Positions 30,561 through 39,713 of a stretch of 46,714 nucleotides of DNA are shown piece after piece (the stretch's first letter is position 1; the number at the start of each line of letters is the position of its first letter). The stretch is from Lachnospiraceae bacterium (GTDB taxonomy: Bacteria > Bacillota > Clostridia > Lachnospirales > Lachnospiraceae), in contig CAJTDD010000034.1 in NCBI GenBank assembly GCA_910574885.1, positions 1-46,714 on the forward strand. Reading direction: 5' to 3'. The position numbers were made by a program, and so were the translations under genes. Under the pieces are notes generated by a model. It saw only the letters and a program-made list of their open reading frames with translations. It searched no databases and was not told the DNA's origin.

Positions 30561-31010
30561 TTAATGGGCTTGTATCTTTAAATCAATATTTTCACAATCA
30601 TATCCAACGAGCTTTAATCGATTCTGCCCACTCGTTAAGGATAGTGTCTTTGTTACAAATCCATCTGTAGATGTGTCAGGCGTACACTCAATTACGGTTG
30701 TAACATTGTCATCTTTATCAATATGTACGATTTTACCCCGTCCATTGGAAAGGCTAAAAGAAATGTCTATCTCTACATCCTGATTTTCTTCCAATGTCTC
30801 TTCCCAAAGTGTTTCACGTCCATTAAATTTACCGACTGTAAGAGAATATTGCCGGTTCGTGGAATTACCGACAGAAACTTCTTTCGCATAGCGGTCTGAT
30901 GTTTGGGAAATCTTTTCGTCAGAATTATACTCTCGTTTGGCAAATGCATTGCTGCATGCAGTTATAAGCAGACAAAGCAGGATCATCGATAACATTCTTA
31001 CCATCTTCAT
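30561..31010 (-). CDS. Putative lipoprotein, unknown function
   Basis: 149 residues from the ATG at 31010, 8 bases after AGAGGGG. Lipobox ITAC (Cys19). The mature part is beta-rich (RQYSLTVGKFNGRETLWEET, VEIDISFSLSNGRGKIVHID, NRLKLVGYDCENIDLKI), a small domain like those of uncharacterised Gram-positive lipoproteins. Same strand as the GNAT gene, 79 bases upstream, perhaps with its own promoter. Confidence 0.75.
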   Translation of the reverse strand: MKMVRMLSMILLCLLITACSNAFAKREYNSDEKISQTSDRYAKEVSVGNSTNRQYSLTVGKFNGRETLWEETLEENQDVEIDISFSLSNGRGKIVHIDKDDNVTTVIECTPDTSTDGFVTKTLSLTSGQNRLKLVGYDCENIDLKIQAH

Positions 31011-31195
31011 ATTTAACATCCCCTCTGAATATTTTTATCATTATACAGCAAGCCTTCCCTGTTTTCAAGAATTTTGCAACAACTCCTTTTGCAACTATTT
31101 TTGTTGTATTTGGAGCGTATTTTGATTATAATAAAAAACATCAGGATTGGATGGAAAAGATAATGGAGGAGCGGACAGACAGCAGGAGGTATGAT

Positions 31196-31411
31196 ATGTT
31201 TACAGTATTATTTACAATTTTGACATTCATAGTATTTGGAAAATTGCTTATATTTGCCATCAAGGCTTCATGGGGGCTTGCCAGAATTTTAGTTACGGTT
31301 TTATTTTTACCCTTTGTCCTGATTGGGCTTGTAGTGGCAGGGTTTGTATATCTTGCAGTCCCCCTTTTGGTGGTTGCAGGCGTGATTTCACTGCTCAAAT
31401 CCCATAATTAA
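31196..31411 (+). CDS. Small membrane protein, unknown
   Basis: 71 residues from the ATG at 31196, 6 bases after AGGAGG. Two to three hydrophobic spans: TVLFTILTFIVFGKLLIFAI, ILVTVLFLPFVLIGLVVAGF, VYLAVPLLVVAGVISLL, with a Lys/Arg-poor loop. Resembles short Lachnospiraceae membrane proteins without known role. Promoter TTGTAT, 17 bases, TATAAT lies near 31100-31130. Confidence 0.65.
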   Translation: MFTVLFTILTFIVFGKLLIFAIKASWGLARILVTVLFLPFVLIGLVVAGFVYLAVPLLVVAGVISLLKSHN

Positions 31412-31415
31412 AAAT

Positions 31416-31487
31416 CTTGGATGCGCCAGAGAGAAGACTTCTGTCCTGAAGGCAGATTACAAAGAGATTAGAGGACGGGCATCCAAG
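31416..31487 (+). other. Structured leader between the small membrane gene and the AAA ATPase gene
   Basis: CTTGGATGC (31416-31424) pairs with GCATCCAAG (31479-31487); inside, GTCCT (31443-31447) pairs with AGGAC (31472-31476) and AGAAG with CTTCT. A ~72-base closed RNA fold without T-run ends 12 bases before the AAAGGAG of the ATPase gene. Confidence 0.6.
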
Positions 31488-31506
31488 GAGAGAGAAAGGA
31501 GTTCCC

Positions 31507-32331
31507 ATGGTATATTTAAGCACATTTGCCGTATCAGAAAAGAAAATGAAAAGTCCTCATATATACCCTTACAGTGTTTTCCGGCGGAAGGAAATATACC
31601 CGCTGGTATTTTCGCCAGTCACGATTATCTATGGCAATAATGGGTCTGGCAAATCCACTTTGCTTAACATTATTGCACAGAAAGTTGGGGCAAGAGGCTG
31701 TGAGTCCTATGCTTACGGGCAAGGTTATATTGATAAATTTGTCCGTGAGTGCCGATTTGGCGTGGGCGAGGATGAGTCGGGAAAACGGGTGGATATTCCC
31801 AAAGACAGCCTGTATATAAAGAGTGAAGATATTCTGTTTGAGATTAAGAAGATACAGCAGGAGGAGGCGCTGGAAAGAGGCTATGTCTTTGACCTCATGA
31901 AGCAAAAAGGGGTTGACAGGGCGTCGGCGGAGAAGTCATTTAACAGCCGTGAGAACTATTTTTTTACACGGAGGCAAATCATGCAGTTTGCCCAAGAGAA
32001 ATACTCGAATGGGGAAACTACGATGCAGCTTCTTCTGGACGCATTTGTACCGGATAATCTGTATCTGCTGGATGAACCGGAGGTGTCTCTGTCCCCGGAA
32101 AATCAGGTGAAATTGGCAGAAGAGATTAATAAGATGGCTCGTTTCCTGGGATGCCAGTTTATTATTGCCACACATTCACCCTTTATGCTTGGGACTTTGC
32201 AGGCTAAGATTTATAATCTGGATTCGGATTGTCTGGATGAGGTTCCATGGTACGAGTTGGAGAACATACGCTTTTTTAATGATTTTTTTGAGAAGTATCG
32301 GCATTTATTTCGTAAAGATTCTGTTTCATGA
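31507..32331 (+). CDS. ABC-type AAA family ATPase (soluble, predicted ATP-binding)
   Basis: 274 residues, ATG 6 bases after AAAGGAG. Walker A YGNNGSGKST (~44-53), signature-like SNGET (~174-178), Walker B NLYLLDEPEVSLSPENQ (~190-206), and H-loop IIATHSPFMLGT (~222-233). Short form with a small helical insert and no membrane spans, as in the stand-alone AAA/SMC-like ATPases of Firmicutes. Relatives are found in ATPase-nuclease defence pairs (OLD-type and similar), but no toprim or nuclease gene adjoins it. Role unresolved. Confidence 0.9.
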   Translation: MVYLSTFAVSEKKMKSPHIYPYSVFRRKEIYPLVFSPVTIIYGNNGSGKSTLLNIIAQKVGARGCESYAYGQGYIDKFVRECRFGVGEDESGKRVDIPKDSLYIKSEDILFEIKKIQQEEALERGYVFDLMKQKGVDRASAEKSFNSRENYFFTRRQIMQFAQEKYSNGETTMQLLLDAFVPDNLYLLDEPEVSLSPENQVKLAEEINKMARFLGCQFIIATHSPFMLGTLQAKIYNLDSDCLDEVPWYELENIRFFNDFFEKYRHLFRKDSVS

Positions 32332-32471
32332 GTATTTTGCTCATTCGTTTTGTTTCTTGTTGGTTGATTTTTCTGCTTAAAAGTAGAAGACCGCTCCATT
32401 GATAGAAGATTCCCTTTTGATTATAATTGAATAAAAGATGTAATACATCGGATGATAAGGAGAACAATAAC

Positions 32472-33587
32472 ATGGACGGTTTAAAATTATCGGACAATAT
32501 TATCCGGCTTAGGCGTGAACATAAGATCACGCAGGAAGAACTGGCAGATTTCCTGGGAGTGACCAAAGCATCTGTATCTAAGTGGGAGAATGCACAGAGT
32601 ACTCCGGATATTCTGCTTCTGCTCCAAATGGCGGCATTTTTCGACATGACGATTGATGAACTTATCGGGTACGAGCCGCAGCTTTCCAGACAGCAGATCC
32701 GGCGTTTCTATGCGGAGCTTGCAAGGGATTTTGAAAAAAGTCCATTTCAGGAAGCAATCGAAAAGACTCTGATGTTGGCGCGCAGGTATTACTCTTGCTA
32801 TCCTTTCTTGTTGCAGTTAAGCGTTTTGTGCTGTAACCATTACATGCTGGCGGAGTCAGAAGAGGAGCAGAAACAGATTTTGGAAGAGGCGGTTTCTTGG
32901 TGCGGCCATATTCTGGAAAATTGCAGTGACGTGGGGATATGCAGCGACGCCTTGGCTTTGAAGGCATGGCTAAGCCTTCAGATGGGGAGGGCGGAAGATG
33001 TGATTGGTATGCTGGAACCGGTTTGTAATCCAACACGTCTATCGGCGCAGGATGGTACGTCGCTGGTGCAGGCATACCAGATGGCAGGAGAGCATGAGAA
33101 AGCCAGACGTTATATTCAGATAAGGGAATATCTGGATTTGGTGAATCTGGTGGGAGATGCCTTGATATCACTGGCTTTGTATCAGGACAATTTAAAAAGA
33201 TGCGAAGAGACCATATGCAGGATAAGAACTGTAATGGAGCAATACCGGATGGATCATCTTCACCCGAATATGGCGGCGCAGTTCCATTACCAGACGGCGG
33301 TGGTTTATGCGGCGAATGGCGAAGAGGAAGAGGCGCTCCTGGCCCTTGGGCTTTTTGAAAAATGTGTGGACAGCCTTTTGCGTGCAGAGAAGATTGTACT
33401 TCACGGAGATGAATATTTTGATTGTTTGGATGCATGGATTGAAGAGCTTCCGTTGGGAGATATGGCTCCAAGGAGCAGGAAATTCATTTTTCAGAACCTG
33501 GAAACAGCATTTGGCCATCCGGCCTTTGCGTGTATCAAAGACCATCCGGATTTCCGTAGGATCATGCGGCATTTAACGGACAAGTGA
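32472..33587 (+). CDS. XRE-family regulator with TPR-like C-terminal domain
   Basis: 371 residues from the ATG at 32472 (AAGGAG 9 bases upstream). HTH at residues 1-62 (NIIRLRREHKITQEELADFL, TKASVSKWENAQSTPDIL), followed by an all-helical TPR-like region to the end. Overlaps the ribosome site of the next gene; together with a PLDc_N membrane protein, an ABC ATPase and a permease it forms a four-gene operon common in Firmicutes. Likely senses a peptide or cell signal through its TPR domain and controls the exporter. Confidence 0.92.
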   Translation: MDGLKLSDNIIRLRREHKITQEELADFLGVTKASVSKWENAQSTPDILLLLQMAAFFDMTIDELIGYEPQLSRQQIRRFYAELARDFEKSPFQEAIEKTLMLARRYYSCYPFLLQLSVLCCNHYMLAESEEEQKQILEEAVSWCGHILENCSDVGICSDALALKAWLSLQMGRAEDVIGMLEPVCNPTRLSAQDGTSLVQAYQMAGEHEKARRYIQIREYLDLVNLVGDALISLALYQDNLKRCEETICRIRTVMEQYRMDHLHPNMAAQFHYQTAVVYAANGEEEEALLALGLFEKCVDSLLRAEKIVLHGDEYFDCLDAWIEELPLGDMAPRSRKFIFQNLETAFGHPAFACIKDHPDFRRIMRHLTDK

Positions 33588-33604
33588 AGAAGGAGGAGAA
33601 AATT

Positions 33605-33808
33605 ATGCCTGATATCAATGAAATATTACCCTTTTTAATTCCACTAGCGATTGTGGAGATTATACTGCTTATTTATACGCTTCATCATATCCTGACACAT
33701 AAAACATACAAACATGGCAGCCGGACCTTGTGGATTATCATCACGATAGCGGGGATGCAGTTCATTGGGCCAATCCTTTATTTCCTGCTGGGAAAGGAGG
33801 AAAACTGA
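33605..33808 (+). CDS. PLDc_N-domain small membrane protein
   Basis: 67 residues from the ATG at 33605, 8 bases after GAAGGAGGAG. Two membrane spans (ILPFLIPLAIVEIILLIYTL and TLWIIITIAGMQFIGPILYF) typical of the phospholipase D N-terminal domain that is also found alone. Starts 17 bases after the XRE gene and its stop is 1 base before the ABC ATPase start. Probably a membrane subunit or accessory of the exporter. Confidence 0.88.
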   Translation: MPDINEILPFLIPLAIVEIILLIYTLHHILTHKTYKHGSRTLWIIITIAGMQFIGPILYFLLGKEEN

Positions 33809-33809
33809 T

Positions 33810-34706
33810 ATGGAGATGCTGACCCTTTCCCATGTGGCAAAGAATTTTGGGGAAAAGCAAGTGCTCCGGGACGTCAGTTTTTCGGTCCCGGAGCATACGG
33901 TATTCGGTTTCGTAGGGCAAAACGGCGCAGGAAAGACCACGGCAATGAAGATGATTTTGGGACTTCTTACCATAAGCAGCGGAGAGATTACGCTGAATGG
34001 AATGCCGGTTTGTTACGGATATACCCCCACAAACCGGCTTGTGGGTTATCTGCCGGACGTTCCTGAATTCTATCCATATATGACGCCGGCAGAATATCTG
34101 CGGTTCTGTGGCGAGATTTCCGGTATTTCGGCGAAGGAAATCAAGAGCCGGAGCCAGGAATTACTGCGGCTGGTGGGACTGAATAAAGAAAATCACAGGA
34201 TTAAAGGATTTTCCAGAGGGATGAAACAGCGGCTCGGAGTTGCACAGGCTTTATTGGGACGTCCTAAGCTCCTGATTTGCGACGAGCCGACTTCGGCCCT
34301 TGACCCGGCAGGCAGAAAAGAACTGCTCGATATTCTGACAGCGGCGAAGGAAGAGACTACCGTCCTTTTTTCTACCCATATTCTTTCGGATGTAGAGCAT
34401 ATCTGTGATGAAATGGCTTTCCTGCACGAGGGAAAGATTGCCGTAAAGGGAACGCTTGATGAGATGCGAAGGATGAGGCGGGAGACTGCAGTGGCCGTGG
34501 AGACGGAACATCCAAAGGACGCCGGCACTTTGCAGCAGGCATTTCCATTTCTGAAAAGTAATGGAAAGAACCGCCTTCTGTTAGAAGAAGCAGGAAGGCT
34601 TCCGGAGCTTCTGCATTTTATTGCCGACAGGGAAATTGCAGTCATGCGTATTGAGCGGCAGGAGGCGACTCTGGAGGATTTGTTCATGGAGGTGATAGGC
34701 AAATGA
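33810..34706 (+). CDS. ABC transporter ATP-binding protein
   Basis: 298 residues from the ATG at 33810, 7 bases after AAAGGAGGAAAA; the longer frame from 33765 lies within the preceding gene. Walker A GQNGAGKTTAMKM (~37-49), Q-loop, signature FSRGMKQRLGVAQALL (~135-150), Walker B LLICDEPTSALDP (~158-170), switch His FSTHILSD (~190). A C-terminal ~80-residue extension is typical of ABC-2 drug/lantibiotic-type exporters. ATGA overlap with the permease. Confidence 0.96.
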   Translation: MEMLTLSHVAKNFGEKQVLRDVSFSVPEHTVFGFVGQNGAGKTTAMKMILGLLTISSGEITLNGMPVCYGYTPTNRLVGYLPDVPEFYPYMTPAEYLRFCGEISGISAKEIKSRSQELLRLVGLNKENHRIKGFSRGMKQRLGVAQALLGRPKLLICDEPTSALDPAGRKELLDILTAAKEETTVLFSTHILSDVEHICDEMAFLHEGKIAVKGTLDEMRRMRRETAVAVETEHPKDAGTLQQAFPFLKSNGKNRLLLEEAGRLPELLHFIADREIAVMRIERQEATLEDLFMEVIGK

Positions 34707-35464
34707 AGGCGTTTCTGAAAAAGGAATGGATGGAGTGGTGGAGAACCGGCAGGTTCATGGTTCTTCTGTTGATTTTTGTTTTGTTTGGGATTATGAATCC
34801 TGCTATGGCGAAACTTACTCCCTGGTTAATGGAAACCATGTCAGAATCTCTGGCGGATGCGGGATTTGTGACAACTGCCGTTTCGGTAGATGCAATGACT
34901 TCTTGGGTGCAGTTTTATAAAAATATCCCGGTAGCGCTGATTGTTTTTGTTTTGATTAGTAGTGGGAATTTTACGGCAGAGTACGAGAAAGGGACGCTGA
35001 TTCCTGTCGTTACCAGAGGGCTGGCGCGGTGGAAGATTCTGGCCGCAAAGGCTGTGTTCTTATTAGGCGTCTGGACGGCGCTGTATGTAATCTGTTTTGG
35101 GATTACTTATGGATATAACGCATATTTCTGGGATAATGGAGCCGCCGGGAACTTGCTTTTTGCCTTAGTCTGTACGTGGATGTTTGGCGTGTGGGTGACT
35201 GCATTGCTTATCTTTTTTTCAGCGGTATCGAAAACAGGTTCACAGGTGCTTTTAGGAACCGGAGGGGTGGCGTTAGGTGTTTATCTTCTGGATATGTTTC
35301 CGAAATTGGATGCATTTCTTCCGGCGAAGCTGATGAAAGGATTGGAGCTTTTGCAAAAGGTGGGCGGCCCGGAAGATTTTTATGCCAGTATGGCGGCGGC
35401 AGGGGTTATGGTTTTGTTATGTATGGGGCTTGCCGCCCTTGGTTTTGACAGGAGGCAGTTGTAG
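34703..35464 (+). CDS. ABC-2-type transporter permease
   Basis: 253 residues; its ATG overlaps the ATPase TGA. Six hydrophobic segments: first span ~18-35, a large extracytoplasmic loop ~40-70, then spans at ~75, 115, 150, 180 and 230. The NFTAEYEKGTLIPVVTRGLA part (~95-115) is the conserved loop of ABC-2 permeases. With the preceding ATPase it forms an exporter of unknown cargo, possibly an antimicrobial-peptide or lipid substrate. Confidence 0.93.
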   Translation: MKAFLKKEWMEWWRTGRFMVLLLIFVLFGIMNPAMAKLTPWLMETMSESLADAGFVTTAVSVDAMTSWVQFYKNIPVALIVFVLISSGNFTAEYEKGTLIPVVTRGLARWKILAAKAVFLLGVWTALYVICFGITYGYNAYFWDNGAAGNLLFALVCTWMFGVWVTALLIFFSAVSKTGSQVLLGTGGVALGVYLLDMFPKLDAFLPAKLMKGLELLQKVGGPEDFYASMAAAGVMVLLCMGLAALGFDRRQL

Positions 35465-35657
35465 GGGAGGCTGGTGGGGCAGCATTAATAAACGATTGAA
35501 TGATGTGGAGTGCAATATCAGAGAAATAGTATGTGGGAAAAATCCTGATAAAGGTTAAAAAGTTTGAACTTGAGGAAAGGATGAAAGATATGATAGTATA
35601 TAATATAGAGAGCTTTCTATTTATTGTTTGAGCCTAAAAGGTAAGAGGGAGATATTT

Positions 35658-36611
35658 ATGATTGCGATTAAAGATTTAAGCCAGTATGCAAAAGACCGTT
35701 GGGGATTATATGGAGGATTATCTGGTTCAAAATACGGTATACTGATTGATGGTGTCCGTTGGATGGTGAAATTTCCGGAGAATACCAAGCATTTCCCCGG
35801 GAGAGAAAAACGGAATCATCATATACCTTCTTATACTTCAAGCCCGGTCAGCGAGTATATAGGTTCAAAGATTTATGAATCTCTTGGCATACCTGTACAT
35901 GAGACGATGTTGGGTTATCGGGACGGAAAGATTGTGGTAGCCTGTAGAGACTTCGACCCATATCGGGCTATGATTGATTATGGAAAAATCAAGAATGCTG
36001 TTACTGAAAATGATGCGAATTTAACAGGAAGCAGTGACCGTCACGGGGAGGTATTGGAAGATGTCCTGACTGTAATGGAAACTTCGGACATTCTGAAAGA
36101 CATGCCGAATGTAAAAGAACGATTTTGGGATATGTTTGTCATAGATGCATTTATACGGAATAATGACCGGAATAATGGGAATTGGGGAGTATTTATCAAT
36201 GGTGACGGAACCGTTTCGCTGGCGCCGGTATTTGATAATGGCAATGCATTATTTAATAAGAGGAATCCTTCCGTCGCAGGGCGTAGATTATATAATGAAG
36301 GGGATATTGTCCAAGATGCATTGGAGACGGGGGTTTCATTTTTTACAGATCAAAACGGAAAACATCTGCATCCCTTCTTGTATATAGAAAGTATGAAGAA
36401 CAAAGAATGCAATGCGGCAGTTCTTCGTTTTGCAGAAAGAGTAGACATGGGAAAAGTCAGGAAGATAGTAGATGATATTCCTGAAACGGCATATGGTATT
36501 GAGGTTATAACTTCTGTACAGAAGGAATACTATAAAAAAATGTTTGAAATCATATGTGAGAGAAGTATTTTGCCGACGGCTGAAAAAATTAAGGCCATAT
36601 ACTCTGCGTAA
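35658..36611 (+). CDS. CtkA/HipA-like protein kinase
   Basis: 317 residues from the ATG at 35658 (GAGGGAG 7 bases upstream; a start at 35628 has none). Kinase features: glycine-containing WGLYGGLSGSKYGILIDGVR (~16-35), KFPENTK, catalytic loop DAFIRNNDRNNGNWGV (~163-178) with Asp and Asn, and APVFDNGNALF (~190-200) as metal-binding loop. This is the fold of HipA toxins and of CtkA-type Ser/Thr kinases. No HipB-like antitoxin adjoins it, so it is more like the stand-alone CtkA family, possibly with autoregulation. A large hairpin follows. Confidence 0.85.
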   Translation: MIAIKDLSQYAKDRWGLYGGLSGSKYGILIDGVRWMVKFPENTKHFPGREKRNHHIPSYTSSPVSEYIGSKIYESLGIPVHETMLGYRDGKIVVACRDFDPYRAMIDYGKIKNAVTENDANLTGSSDRHGEVLEDVLTVMETSDILKDMPNVKERFWDMFVIDAFIRNNDRNNGNWGVFINGDGTVSLAPVFDNGNALFNKRNPSVAGRRLYNEGDIVQDALETGVSFFTDQNGKHLHPFLYIESMKNKECNAAVLRFAERVDMGKVRKIVDDIPETAYGIEVITSVQKEYYKKMFEIICERSILPTAEKIKAIYSA

Positions 36612-36629
36612 AGTCAGAAGAATCGAATA

Positions 36630-36712
36630 TGAAATATGCCATTGGTGAAATATGTCCTGGACGACTTTTGACTATGTTTATTGTTTAGTCAGGCCGTTTA
36701 GGGCATATTTCA
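36630..36712. repeat. Nested inverted repeats after the kinase gene
   Basis: TGAAATATGCC (36630-36640) and GGCATATTTCA (36702-36712) are perfect inverses; within, TGACTA (36669-36674) pairs with TAGTCA (36686-36691). A second TGAAATATG copy at 36646-36654 offers a competing partner. No gene. Terminator, small RNA or remnant of a MITE are possible. Confidence 0.65.
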
Positions 36713-36789
36713 CATGTTAGGCGGGGTTATTGATTTTCAATTTTCCGGAAATACTATTCTAATGAATAACAGGAAAGGAAGAAAAGACA

Positions 36790-38850
36790 ATGCCAAACAG
36801 ATTAAAAGACGAAAAATCACCGTACCTTTTCCAACACAAGGATAATCCGGTAGACTGGTATCCATGGTGCGACGAAGCCTTCCAAAAAGCCAGGACAGAG
36901 GATAAGCCCATTTTTCTCAGCATCGGTTATTCTACCTGCCACTGGTGCCATGTGATGGCACATGAATCCTTTGAGGATAAAGCCATTGCAAAGCTTCTGA
37001 ATCAAGGATTTATATGCATCAAAGTAGACCGGGAGGAACGGCCGGATATTGACGCTGTGTATATGTCCGTCTGCCAGGCCGTTACAGGACAAGGAGGCTG
37101 GCCGCTCACGATTATTATGACGCCGGAGCAGAAGCCTTTCTTTGCCGGTACGTATTTCCCCAAAGAGCGGTATTATGGCCGTCCGGGGCTTATGGACATC
37201 TTAAATGAAGTCCTAAAGTTATGGAAGACCAGACGGCAGGAGCTTCTTAGGGACAGCGAAGAGATTACGGCGATGATCAATAAAAATTCTGCGCCCCAAG
37301 GCAGCGGCTCTGGCGATGGGTTCCCCGACAAAGAGATATTCAAGAAGGCGTACCGTATCTTTGCAAAACAGTTCGATCCGGTATGGGGAGGTTTCGGCGG
37401 CGCGCCTAAGTTTCCGTCGCCCCATAATCTGCTGTTCTTAATGCGGTATGCAAAGGAGGAGCAGGAACGGGACGCACTTCACATGGCAGAAACCACCTTA
37501 AACGCTATGGCAAAGGGAGGAATCCACGACCATATCGGCGGCGGATTCTCACGCTATTCCACGGATGGGCAATGGCTTGTCCCACATTTTGAGAAAATGC
37601 TGTATGATAATGCGCTGTTGATACTTGCTTATCTGGAAGCGTATCAGGTCACGAAAAAAGAGACGTATAGAAATATAGTCCGGCGTACGGCAGATTATAT
37701 CCTGCGGGAACTGACGGATGAAGAAGGCGGATTTTACTGTGGGCAGGACGCGGACAGCGAGGGAGTAGAGGGGAAATATTATGTATTTACCCCGGATGAA
37801 GTCATGTCTGTATTGGGAGAGGCTGACGGGAAAGAATTCAGCCGTCTTTATGGAATTACGGAAGAGGGGAATTTTGAGGGCAAGAGCATTCCCAACCGGA
37901 TTCATCATGACCAGACAGAAGAAAATGATAAAGTAAGTGATAAGGAAAAGTTATATCAATACCGCCTGAACCGGACGACACTTCATAAAGATGATAAAAT
38001 TCTGCTTTCTTGGAATGCATGGACAATACTTGCGCTTGCCCGGGCAGGGGCCGTGCTGAAAGAGGAGCGGTATCTGGAAGCTGCAAGAAAAGCCCGGGAG
38101 TTTATAGAAGCACACATGACCGGAGAGGATGGGAGGCTTTACTTGCGTTTCCGCGACGGGGAGGCGGCCAATCAGGGGCAGTTGGAGGATTATGCGGTCT
38201 ATACCCTTGCATTGCTTGAGTTATACCGGGCTGATTTTCAGGTGGAATACCTTTCCTGTGCAATACAGAGGGCAAGGCAGATGATTCATTTTTTTGAAGA
38301 TGAAAAAGCAGGAGGATATTTCATGAATGCTTCGGATGCAGTGCAGTTAATCGCACGCCCAAAAGAAATGTATGACGGGGCAATGCCTTCCGGTAATTCT
38401 GCGGCGGCAATGGCGCTTCAAAAGCTGGCGGCATTGACCGGGGATGTATACTGGCAGGATGCGGCAAGAAGACAGATGGAGTATTGCGCGGGGGAGATCT
38501 ATGAGTATCCCGCAGGATATAGTTTTGCGCTTTTGGCAATTGCCGATGCGGTCTATCCCCATCGGGAATTAGTATGTACCGTAAGCGGAGGAACGTCGGA
38601 GAAATTGCGAAGGCAGATTGACGATTTGCCAATATACGGAATTGATATTTTGGTCAAAACAAAGGAAAATGCAGACGATTTGGCAAAATGTGTACCGTTT
38701 ACGGCAGAATACCCGCTGCCACAGGAGGGCGTGATGTATTATCTGTGCGAGAACGGAGTCTGCCAGACGCCGGTTAGGGAGTTAAGCTTCGAGGAGAAAT
38801 GTTTCACGGAAACGGAAAAAGTTCAATATAACCGGACTGTGCATTCCTAA
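36790..38850 (+). CDS. YyaL-family thioredoxin-domain protein (DUF255/SSP411-like)
   Basis: 686 residues, ATG after AGGAAAGGAAG. N-terminal thioredoxin-like domain with STCHWCHVMAHESF (Cys-x-x-Cys at ~50-53) and GGWPLTIIMTPEQKPFFAGT (~98-117), then a long (alpha/alpha) toroid domain like that of six-hairpin glycosidases, with GGFGGAPKFPSPHN and HVPHFEKMLYDNA-like motif (~265). Widely conserved; biochemical role unsettled, linked to redox or sugar metabolism. Its last 30 bases overlap a frame that continues into the decayed AAA gene. Confidence 0.95.
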   Translation: MPNRLKDEKSPYLFQHKDNPVDWYPWCDEAFQKARTEDKPIFLSIGYSTCHWCHVMAHESFEDKAIAKLLNQGFICIKVDREERPDIDAVYMSVCQAVTGQGGWPLTIIMTPEQKPFFAGTYFPKERYYGRPGLMDILNEVLKLWKTRRQELLRDSEEITAMINKNSAPQGSGSGDGFPDKEIFKKAYRIFAKQFDPVWGGFGGAPKFPSPHNLLFLMRYAKEEQERDALHMAETTLNAMAKGGIHDHIGGGFSRYSTDGQWLVPHFEKMLYDNALLILAYLEAYQVTKKETYRNIVRRTADYILRELTDEEGGFYCGQDADSEGVEGKYYVFTPDEVMSVLGEADGKEFSRLYGITEEGNFEGKSIPNRIHHDQTEENDKVSDKEKLYQYRLNRTTLHKDDKILLSWNAWTILALARAGAVLKEERYLEAARKAREFIEAHMTGEDGRLYLRFRDGEAANQGQLEDYAVYTLALLELYRADFQVEYLSCAIQRARQMIHFFEDEKAGGYFMNASDAVQLIARPKEMYDGAMPSGNSAAAMALQKLAALTGDVYWQDAARRQMEYCAGEIYEYPAGYSFALLAIADAVYPHRELVCTVSGGTSEKLRRQIDDLPIYGIDILVKTKENADDLAKCVPFTAEYPLPQEGVMYYLCENGVCQTPVRELSFEEKCFTETEKVQYNRTVHS

Positions 38851-39652
38851 GTATCATTATATGGCGGATGTGCAGGGCAAGGTAAAACGCATTATAGAAG
38901 AATATGTAGACCAGGAAGAGTATTTTACGATTGACCGGGCGCGGCAGTACGGAAAGACAACGATTTTGTATCTGGTGCAGGAGAAGCTGAAAGAACGTTG
39001 TGTTGTTCTGAGTATCAGTTTTGAAGGCAAGGAGGAATATTTTGTTTTTGAAAATCATATCGGACAGGCGCTTGCGATGGAGGAAATCGGAGAACGAATA
39101 ACGGAGTTGTGCGAGCGAGCCGAAAGACCGGTTATATTGATGATTGACGAAGTGGATAAGGCAGCGGATAATCAAGTGTTCCTAACCTTCCTCGGGATGC
39201 TGCGGGAGCGGTATTTAAAGCGGAGAGTGGGAGGGGACGCGACATTTGACAGTGTGATACTGGCAGGCGTACATGACATAAAAAATCTGAAAATGAAGAT
39301 ACGCCCGGGTGAGGAGACGAATTATAACAGTCCATGGAATATTTCTGCAGTTTTCGATGTGGATATGGGGCTTTCGGTAAATGAAATTGCAAGCATGCTT
39401 CGGGAGTATGAGAATGATGTGCATACGGGGATGGATGTTTTACAGATTTCTTTAGGACTGCATGATTATACCGATGGATATCCGTCAGGGTATGTTGAGG
39501 AAAGCCAGTATGTACAGGAGGGAATCCTGGATATGGAAAAGGTACTGCCGCGTTTTTCGGCATTTATGAAAGCCGAGTATCGGGATGAGGATGGGAAATT
39601 TATTGAGAGCTATGGGCGTTGCGAGGTGATTGTGGCGTATCGGGATGTGTAG
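38824..39652 (+). pseudogene. Decayed AAA-ATPase-like gene (PD-(D/E)xK AAA family), internal deletion and no start
   Basis: The frame with ATG at 38861 encodes 263 residues: RARQYGKTTILYLVQEKLKE (Walker A) and PVILMIDEVDKAA (Walker B). Upstream of the ATG the same frame reads FNITGLCIPKYHYMADV, the canonical N-terminus of this family, but has no start codon and lies within the 3' end of the yyaL-type gene. Downstream, after HDYTDGYPSG, the sequence jumps to a late segment (MKAEYRDEDGKFIE, then GRCEVIVAYRDV), so about half the usual ~550 residues including most of the nuclease part are missing. These genes are abundant and often decayed in Lachnospiraceae. Confidence 0.75.
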
Positions 39653-39664
39653 GAAATCAAAAAA

Positions 39665-39702
39665 TAGCCGGCGATATCTTGAAAGCAGGATATTACCGGC
39701 TA
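39665..39702. terminator. Bidirectional terminator
   Basis: TAGCCGG (39665-39671) with CCGGCTA (39696-39702), extended by GATATC/GATATT; lies between the decayed AAA gene and the convergent XRE gene. Confidence 0.75.
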
Positions 39703-39713
39703 TATCATTCAGG

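Noticed and set aside
32662..33471. 269-codon minus-strand frame opposite the XRE-TPR gene
   Set aside because: Pro/His-rich composition typical of antisense shadow; the plus strand has clear HTH and operon context.
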